From Pseudoxanthomonas beigongshangi (GTDB taxonomy: Bacteria; Pseudomonadota; Gammaproteobacteria; Xanthomonadales; Xanthomonadaceae): a stretch of DNA of 64,000 nt. The stretch lies in the NCBI RefSeq assembly GCF_016820515.1, contig NZ_JADHDV010000021.1, forward strand, positions 1 to 64,000. Direction: 5' to 3'. The notes under the pieces were generated by a model that worked only from the letters and a program-made list of their open reading frames with translations, did no database searches and had not been told where the DNA came from. A program made the translations under genes and the position numbers. Positions 59,304-64,000 of this stretch are shown piece by piece. The first letter of the stretch is position 1. Each line of letters begins with the position of its first letter.

Positions 59304-60310
59304 AACAGGACCACCGCACCGGGTTCGCGGCCGGTGACCCAGTAATCGATGACCTGCCATTTCTGGGTGTCCACCACGGCGATGCGATCACCGCCACTGA
59401 GCGCGATGTAGGCGCGCGGTTTCACCGGATCGACGGTGATGCCGATCGGCAGTGCACCTCGGCCCAGGGCGGTGTCGCGGATGTCCATGCCTTCGCGCGT
59501 CAGCGGCACGCGGGTCAGCGCGAGCTTGGTGCGGGCGTCGAAGACCTGGAGTTCGGCGTTGCGGGCGTTGACCACGCAGGCATGGCGCCCATCGGAGGTG
59601 AACGCCACGCGCAACGGAAAGCCGCGACTGGACATGCGTCGCCGCACCGCCAGCGTGTTGGGATCGTGCACGGTCACGGTGCCCTCGTCGCGATTGGCGA
59701 CCCACAGTTCCAGGCCATCCGGGCGCAGGGCGATGCCTTCGGCGCCCTTGCCCGCCGGTCGCTCCAGCAGGAGCTTGCCCGCCACCAGATCGACGCGGCT
59801 GACCGTGCCGCGTCCCAGCTTGCTGACGTAGGCATGGCGACGATCCGCGCTGACCGCCAGCATGTGGCCGATGCCGTCGCCGATATCGATGGCGCGGGTC
59901 ACCTTGCCTTCGTCCACGTCCACCAGCAGCAGGCTGGCGCTGCCCTCGGCGGTGACCACCACGCGCCCGGCGTCCAGGAAACGGATGCCGTGCGGCGCGC
60001 CGTGGGTGCCCAGATCGATGGTGCGGGTCGGGCGGCCTGCGTGCAGGTCCAGCACCGACAGCGTGCTGCCGGATACTTCGCTGCCGTAGTTGCTGACCAC
60101 CGCGGTGCGGCCGTCCGGCGAGATCGCGATTTCATGCGGCGAATCGCCGGTGCGGTATTCCCCGCGCTTGCGACCGTCCTGCGCGGACAACCGCCAGACG
60201 CTGTCGGCGGACTGGTTGCTGACCAGCAGATCCGCGCACCATCCGGACAACGGCGCGCACAACGCCAACCACAACAGCAAACGTCCCTGTCCCCTGTTCC
60301 GCGTAAGCAT
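59297..60310 (-). CDS. exported YncE-like beta-propeller protein
   Basis: A 337-aa periplasmic protein: signal peptide (LLLWLALCAPLSGWCA), then seven-blade YVTN/NHL-like repeats (DLLVSNQSADSVWRLSAQDG, ISPDGRTAVVSNYGSEV, VSADRRHAYVSKLGRGTVSR, LRPDGLELWVANRDEGTV, FTSDGRHACVVNARNAELQV). AGGAAAGG before ATG 60310. Follows moaE by 7 bp, so likely the last gene of the molybdopterin operon; a link to a molybdoenzyme is possible. Its 3' end lies in a repeat unit. Confidence 0.85.
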   Translation of the reverse strand: MLTRNRGQGRLLLWLALCAPLSGWCADLLVSNQSADSVWRLSAQDGRKRGEYRTGDSPHEIAISPDGRTAVVSNYGSEVSGSTLSVLDLHAGRPTRTIDLGTHGAPHGIRFLDAGRVVVTAEGSASLLLVDVDEGKVTRAIDIGDGIGHMLAVSADRRHAYVSKLGRGTVSRVDLVAGKLLLERPAGKGAEGIALRPDGLELWVANRDEGTVTVHDPNTLAVRRRMSSRGFPLRVAFTSDGRHACVVNARNAELQVFDARTKLALTRVPLTREGMDIRDTALGRGALPIGITVDPVKPRAYIALSGGDRIAVVDTQKWQVIDYWVTGREPGAVVLFP

Positions 60311-60317
60311 CCTTTCC

Positions 60318-60746
60318 TCAATCCGTTGTCGGTGTCGGGTGCAACCAGCCGGCATCGCCGGCCACATAGCGTTCGTGCTTCCAGATCGGCACGCGCGATT
60401 TCACTTCGTCGATGATCCAGCGGCAGGCGGCGAAGGCCGCGACGCGATGGCCGGCGTTCACTCCGACCCAGACCGCGAGGTCGCCGATGGCCAGTTCGCC
60501 GATCCGGTGCACGCAGCGCGCGTCGTGGATGGCGAACCGTTCGCAGGCTTTGGCCAGGATCCGCTCGCCTTCCCTCTCCGCCAGTTCCACATAGGCTTCA
60601 TAACGCAAGCCGTTCACGGCGCGGCCATCGTTGTGGTTGCGTACCCAGCCTTCGAAGGCGGCGAACGCGCCGGCGCGCTCGTCCAGCAACGCCGAGCGCA
60701 ACGGCGCCGGATCGAACGGAATGTCGCTCAGGGCAAAACGCGGCAT
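60318..60746 (-). CDS. moaE: molybdopterin synthase catalytic subunit
   Basis: A 142-aa large subunit of MPT synthase. GAFAAFEGWVRNHNDGRAVN (FxGxVRN region), LRYEAYVELAEREGERIL, CVHRIGELAIGDLAVWVGV, AAFAACRWIIDEVKSRVPIW with the catalytic Lys, and KHERYVAGDAGWL. 3 bp after moaD. Confidence 0.95.
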   Translation of the reverse strand: MPRFALSDIPFDPAPLRSALLDERAGAFAAFEGWVRNHNDGRAVNGLRYEAYVELAEREGERILAKACERFAIHDARCVHRIGELAIGDLAVWVGVNAGHRVAAFAACRWIIDEVKSRVPIWKHERYVAGDAGWLHPTPTTD

Positions 60747-60749
60747 GGC

Positions 60750-60995
60750 TCAGCCTCCGCTCACCGGCGGAATGAACGCGACCTCGCTGCCTTCGCGCGG
60801 TGCGTCCTCCCAACGGGCGAAATCCCCGTCCACCGCCACGCGCAGGTGGGCGACGGGCAGACGGAAGCCGTGCCGCGCCTGCAACTCGGCGTAGACGCCG
60901 CGCAGATCCGGCGCGCCGGTGATCAGGGTTTCCTCGGCCACGCCGGCCGCATCGCGCAGGCTGGCGAAGTAACGCACGATCAGCCGCCGGCTCAT
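60750..60995 (-). CDS. moaD: molybdopterin synthase sulfur-carrier subunit
   Basis: An 81-aa ubiquitin-like protein starting [20 protein letters not shown] and ending in the di-glycine tail (FIPPVSGG) that is thiocarboxylated. Start overlaps the moaC stop as ATGA. Confidence 0.95.
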   Translation of the reverse strand: MSRRLIVRYFASLRDAAGVAEETLITGAPDLRGVYAELQARHGFRLPVAHLRVAVDGDFARWEDAPREGSEVAFIPPVSGG

Positions 60996-61483
60996 GCCAG
61001 CGTCCCCACGTCGCGTTTGCCGCCGCGCTTGCCGAGCAGGCGCGCCGGTCCCAGCACGATGGTGTGTGACAGCGCCTTGCACATGTCGTACACGGTCAGC
61101 GCGGCCACGGTGGCGCCGGTCAACGCCTCCATCTCCACGCCGGTGCGATGGATGGTGCGCACCGTGCAGCGGATGTCCAGGCTGCGCTCGTCATGCCAGT
61201 CGATGGCGATGCGGCAGCCGTCGATGGGCAGCGGATGGCAGAACGGAATCAGTTCGTGCGTGCGCTTGACCGCCATGGTGCCGGCGATGATGGCGGTATC
61301 GACGATGCCGCCCTTGGCGCTGCGCAGGCCATTGGCGCGCAGTTGCTGCGCGACGGCGGCCGGAAACTTCACCCGGCATTGCGCGCTCGCCTCGCGCGCG
61401 GTCGCCAGCTTGGCGGACACGTCCACCATCGCCGGGCGTCCGGCGGCGTCGAGGTGCGTCAGCGCGGGGGTCGGTTTCTTCAT
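60992..61483 (-). CDS. moaC: cyclic pyranopterin monophosphate synthase
   Basis: A 163-aa enzyme. [76 protein letters not shown] and [11 protein letters not shown] match the family; the catalytic Lys and Asp in VYDMCK are present. 62 bp after moaA. Confidence 0.96.
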   Translation of the reverse strand: MKKPTPALTHLDAAGRPAMVDVSAKLATAREASAQCRVKFPAAVAQQLRANGLRSAKGGIVDTAIIAGTMAVKRTHELIPFCHPLPIDGCRIAIDWHDERSLDIRCTVRTIHRTGVEMEALTGATVAALTVYDMCKALSHTIVLGPARLLGKRGGKRDVGTLA

Positions 61484-61545
61484 GGGTCGGCGTGCGGTCC
61501 AGGCCGCACATGGTAGCGTCCGGCGCGGGCGGCGCACATCCGGGA

Positions 61546-62562
61546 TCAGCCGCCGATCAGGTACATCTCGACCGGCCGGCCATGGCGGGCGCCGGTCTGG
61601 CCGCGCTGCTCGCTGTAGCGGTCCTCGCGCGAGCGCCACAGCGAGGCCACGTGCGTCGTCAGCTCGTGCTCGCCCCGTGCCAGCGCCGGGCGCAGGTCGG
61701 CGCCCTCGCTGGCGAACAGGCAGGTATACAGGTGGCCGTCGGCCGACACCCGCGCCCGGTGGCAGTCGCCGCAGAACGGCGCGCTGACCGAACTGACGAA
61801 ACCGATTTCGCCCTGGCCGTCGTCGAAGGCGTGTCGCTCGGCCACCTCGCCCCGGTAGTTGGCCTGCACCGGATGCAGCGGCCAGCGCGCGGCGATGCGA
61901 TCGCGCAGTTCCGCCGACGGCACCATCTGGTCACGCCGCCAGCCGTTGCGGGTGCCCACGTCCATGTACTCGATGAAGCGCACCACGTGGCCGCTGCCGC
62001 GGAAGTGTTCCAGCAGCGGCAGCACCTGCCGCTCGTTGAGGCCGCGCTGGACCACGCAGTTGATCTTGAGCCGCTCGAAACCCGCGGCCACCGCCGCGTC
62101 GATGCCGGCCAGCACGTCCTGCACGCGGCCGCGGCCGCCGGACATGGCCGCGAACACGTCCGGGTCCAGCGCATCCAGGCTGACGGTCAGGCGGCGCAGG
62201 CCGGCCTGCTTCAATGCCGCCGCCTGCGCGCGCAGCAGCGTGCCGTTGGTGGTCAGCGCCACGTCGTCCAGGCCCGGCAGGCGGGTCAGGCGGGCGACCA
62301 GATCCGGCAGGCCCTTGCGCAGCAGCGGCTCGCCGCCGGTGAGGCGCAGCTTGGTGACGCCCAGCGAAATGAAGGCACGCACCAGCGTTTCGATCTGGTC
62401 GAAGGACAGCCGCGAGGCGGCGTCCAGCCCATAGTCGTCCGGCACCCGGTCGGCCGGCATGCAATAGCCGCAGCGGAAGTTGCACGCTTCGATCACCGAC
62501 AGGCGCAGGTCGCGCAACGGCCGGCCCAGGCGATCTTCCGGCGGCGGCGGGATCGCGTTCAC
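61546..62562 (-). CDS. moaA: GTP 3',8-cyclase (radical SAM)
   Basis: A 338-aa enzyme of molybdopterin synthesis. GTG start at 62562 with GGAAG upstream; N-terminal SAM cluster Cys27-31-34 in [19 protein letters not shown]; second cluster in the C-terminal [18 protein letters not shown]; conserved GG end. Overlaps the metallo-hydrolase stop (GTGA). Confidence 0.96.
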   Translation of the reverse strand: MNAIPPPPEDRLGRPLRDLRLSVIEACNFRCGYCMPADRVPDDYGLDAASRLSFDQIETLVRAFISLGVTKLRLTGGEPLLRKGLPDLVARLTRLPGLDDVALTTNGTLLRAQAAALKQAGLRRLTVSLDALDPDVFAAMSGGRGRVQDVLAGIDAAVAAGFERLKINCVVQRGLNERQVLPLLEHFRGSGHVVRFIEYMDVGTRNGWRRDQMVPSAELRDRIAARWPLHPVQANYRGEVAERHAFDDGQGEIGFVSSVSAPFCGDCHRARVSADGHLYTCLFASEGADLRPALARGEHELTTHVASLWRSREDRYSEQRGQTGARHGRPVEMYLIGG

Positions 62563-63314
62563 CGCGCTTCCATCCCATCGCGCGGCGGCTTCAACGACAG
62601 CGCCTGCCCGGGTTCGGCGACCTGGTGACCACGCGCGCGCATCGCCGCGCCATCGGCGGCGCTGGCGTAGTGGTACAGCACGCAGCGCGCCAGCAACGCC
62701 GGCGGGTACTCGCGTTCCAGATCCTCGATCCCGCTGTGCGAGGGATTGCCGTGCAGCGCGCAATCGTGCGCGATCACTTCATCGGCATCGGCAAAGCGCG
62801 CCAGCATCTCCGGAATCGGCCGGGTGTCGCCGGTCCACACCAGGCTGCCGGGCAGGCGCAGGCCGAACGCGGTCTCCGGCCAGTGGTGGCGCACCGGAAA
62901 TGCCTCCAGCCGCACACCCTCGTGCCAGAACGCGCCGCCGACCGGAATCAGCTGGAACGCGTCCCAGAAATTGGCGCCGCCCTCGGCAAGCACGTTGGGA
63001 TACTCACCCACGCGCTGGTGCAGCAGTGGCACCACCGGCGCGGGCACGTACAGGCGTACGCGGCCCCGGCGCGAAGGCTCGAAATAGTGGCCGACGAACA
63101 GGCGCTCGAAGCCGGCCACATGATCCAGGTGCACATGGGTCACGAACAGCGCCTGCGGCCATTCGCCGTAGTGCTCCAGGAATGCGGTCAGGCCTTCGCC
63201 GCCGCAGTCGATGGTCAGCCAGGGGCGGCCGTCGCGCTCGATCGTGGCCATCGCCGACCCCAGCGCCACCGCCGTCGCACTGCCCACGCCATGGAAGCGC
63301 AGCCGCCAGTCCAT
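62559..63314 (-). CDS. MBL-fold metallo-hydrolase
   Basis: A 251-aa beta-lactamase-fold hydrolase of the RNase Z/ElaC-like type. Metal motif THVHLDHVAG (His60, His62, Asp64, His65), a later His-containing FPVRHHWPET, and the Asp in SLVWTGDTRPIPE, plus CALHGNPSHSG. Start ATG 63314, one base after the kdkA stop. Substrate unknown; embedded between kdkA and moaA with overlaps. Confidence 0.88.
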   Translation of the reverse strand: MDWRLRFHGVGSATAVALGSAMATIERDGRPWLTIDCGGEGLTAFLEHYGEWPQALFVTHVHLDHVAGFERLFVGHYFEPSRRGRVRLYVPAPVVPLLHQRVGEYPNVLAEGGANFWDAFQLIPVGGAFWHEGVRLEAFPVRHHWPETAFGLRLPGSLVWTGDTRPIPEMLARFADADEVIAHDCALHGNPSHSGIEDLEREYPPALLARCVLYHYASAADGAAMRARGHQVAEPGQALSLKPPRDGMEAR

Positions 63315-63315
63315 C

Positions 63316-64000
63316 TCAGAAACCCCGTGACCAGGCCTGATCATAGGCCCGGCGCAGGCGGGCGAAGTCCTGGCGCACGTCCTCGCCGGACCGCGATCCG
63401 CGCAGCTTCAGCAACGAGCGCAGCAGGCGCGCCAGGTTCTGTTCGCGCCAGCCGGTGGCCGGAATGCGCAGGCGGCCGCGATCGAAGTCGATCAGCCAGC
63501 CCTTGCCCTGCTCGTCGAACAGGATGTTGTGGGCGTTGAGGTCGGCATGCTGGAGCCCGGCCCGGTGGAAGCGGGCAATCAGCCGGCCGGCCTCTTCCCA
63601 GGGTGCGCGCAGTTCCTGCGCGAGGGTGGCCAGCGAGGTCACCCCGGCCAGCCGCTCCATCAGCAGGGCGGCGCGGTAGAACATGCCTTCGTGGACGTAT
63701 TGGGCCGCGACCGGCTGCGGCACCGGCAGGCCGCGCGCCAGCAGCGCGCGCATCAGCCGGAACTCGGCGAAACTGCGGGTCTTGTCCGGGCCCCGCCACA
63801 GGTAGCGGTCCCGGCTGGCGCGCGCGGCCAGCCCGCCGCGCAGGTAGCGCCGCAGCACGCACTGGCTGGACGGCGCTTCGATGAACCAGGCCCCGCCGCG
63901 CCCGCCGTCGCCGACCGGTTGGGCGCGATCGCCCCACTTCTCCGGCACGAACCAGTCCGGATTGGCTTGCCGCAGGTGCTGGCGGTCGAACAGAATCGCA
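63316..64000 (-). CDS. kdkA: 3-deoxy-D-manno-octulosonic acid kinase, N-terminus beyond window edge
   Basis: At least 228 codons; reading continues past the window edge ([20 protein letters not shown]). A protein-kinase-like fold: [20 protein letters not shown] with catalytic Asp and Asn, then [12 protein letters not shown] with the metal-binding Asp, and [14 protein letters not shown]. Phosphorylates Kdo on lipid A core at the cytoplasmic face. First visible gene of the run to 59297. Confidence 0.92.
   Translation of the reverse strand, partial: AILFDRQHLRQANPDWFVPEKWGDRAQPVGDGGRGGAWFIEAPSSQCVLRRYLRGGLAARASRDRYLWRGPDKTRSFAEFRLMRALLARGLPVPQPVAAQYVHEGMFYRAALLMERLAGVTSLATLAQELRAPWEEAGRLIARFHRAGLQHADLNAHNILFDEQGKGWLIDFDRGRLRIPATGWREQNLARLLRSLLKLRGSRSGEDVRQDFARLRRAYDQAWSRGF

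Noticed and set aside
62563-62763. Possible molybdenum-cofactor riboswitch before moaA
   Set aside because: moaA overlaps the preceding gene, leaving no untranslated leader in which a riboswitch could sit.

Overview
The window is a high-GC chromosome segment from a gammaproteobacterium of the Xanthomonadaceae (Lysobacter/Luteimonas/Stenotrophomonas type). This rests on the rpoE-rseA pair with a promoter of the Xylella/Xanthomonas sigma-E form, an XAC0095-family protein, the order fabH-fabD-fabG-acpP-fabF-pabB-mltG-tmk-holB-pilZ, the tRNA-Ser/4.5S RNA/dnaX-ybaB-recR neighbourhood, and short palindromic repeats of the kind scattered through genomes of this family. The genus cannot be fixed from the sequence alone.

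Layout. 1-5.6 kb: envelope-stress sigma factor and anti-sigma factor, a FadB-like beta-oxidation enzyme, an APH(6)/hydroxyurea-type kinase and a membrane protein. 5.6-17.7 kb: accessory and mostly minus-strand. It holds a four-gene cassette of small unknown proteins, a PAS histidine kinase with its receiver, an operon of a SirB1-like protein plus a secreted orphan RHS tip plus a small exported protein, LysR with two RidA paralogs, small enzymes, and an operon of a lone fimbrial adhesin, a 59-residue protein and a NERD protein. 17.7-27.6 kb: a decayed stretch with an oxidoreductase remnant, an Lpp-like lipoprotein plus L,D-transpeptidase framed by 60-bp direct repeats, a thioredoxin-reductase-like flavoprotein, a TetR-controlled RND pump and a serine hydrolase. 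27.6-36 kb: the most foreign-looking part, in places visibly richer in A+T. It holds a P-loop NTPase, a secreted phospholipase A2-like protein with an overlapping lipoprotein and a small membrane protein, an XAC0095 protein beside a 168-bp inverted-repeat element, and an OLD-type ATPase/TOPRIM nuclease.

36-64 kb is core. The genes pilZ, holB, tmk, mltG, pabB, fabF, acpP, fabG, fabD, fabH, rpmF and yceD all read on the minus strand and supply fatty-acid synthesis, cell-wall, replication and folate functions. Then come maf, a GT39 glycosyltransferase, a MoxR/DUF58/TgpA trio with an Slp lipoprotein, hinT, recR-ybaB-dnaX, tRNA-Ser(GGA), 4.5S RNA, and a tightly packed kdkA/MBL/moaA-moaC-moaD-moaE/beta-propeller run for lipid A-core phosphorylation and molybdopterin synthesis.

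The best candidates for new biology are the SirB1-RHS-exported-protein operon (9.1-11.3 kb), the phospholipase A2/lipoprotein/membrane-protein trio (30.3-32.1 kb), the adhesin/59-aa/NERD operon (15.6-17.7 kb), the direct-repeat-framed lpp-ldt cassette (18.5-20.2 kb), the 168-bp structured element (33.9-34.1 kb), and a tRNA-Ser 3' copy whose T-arm is split by a run of mini-hairpins (58.86-58.97 kb). All functional claims come from motif reading; no database search was possible.
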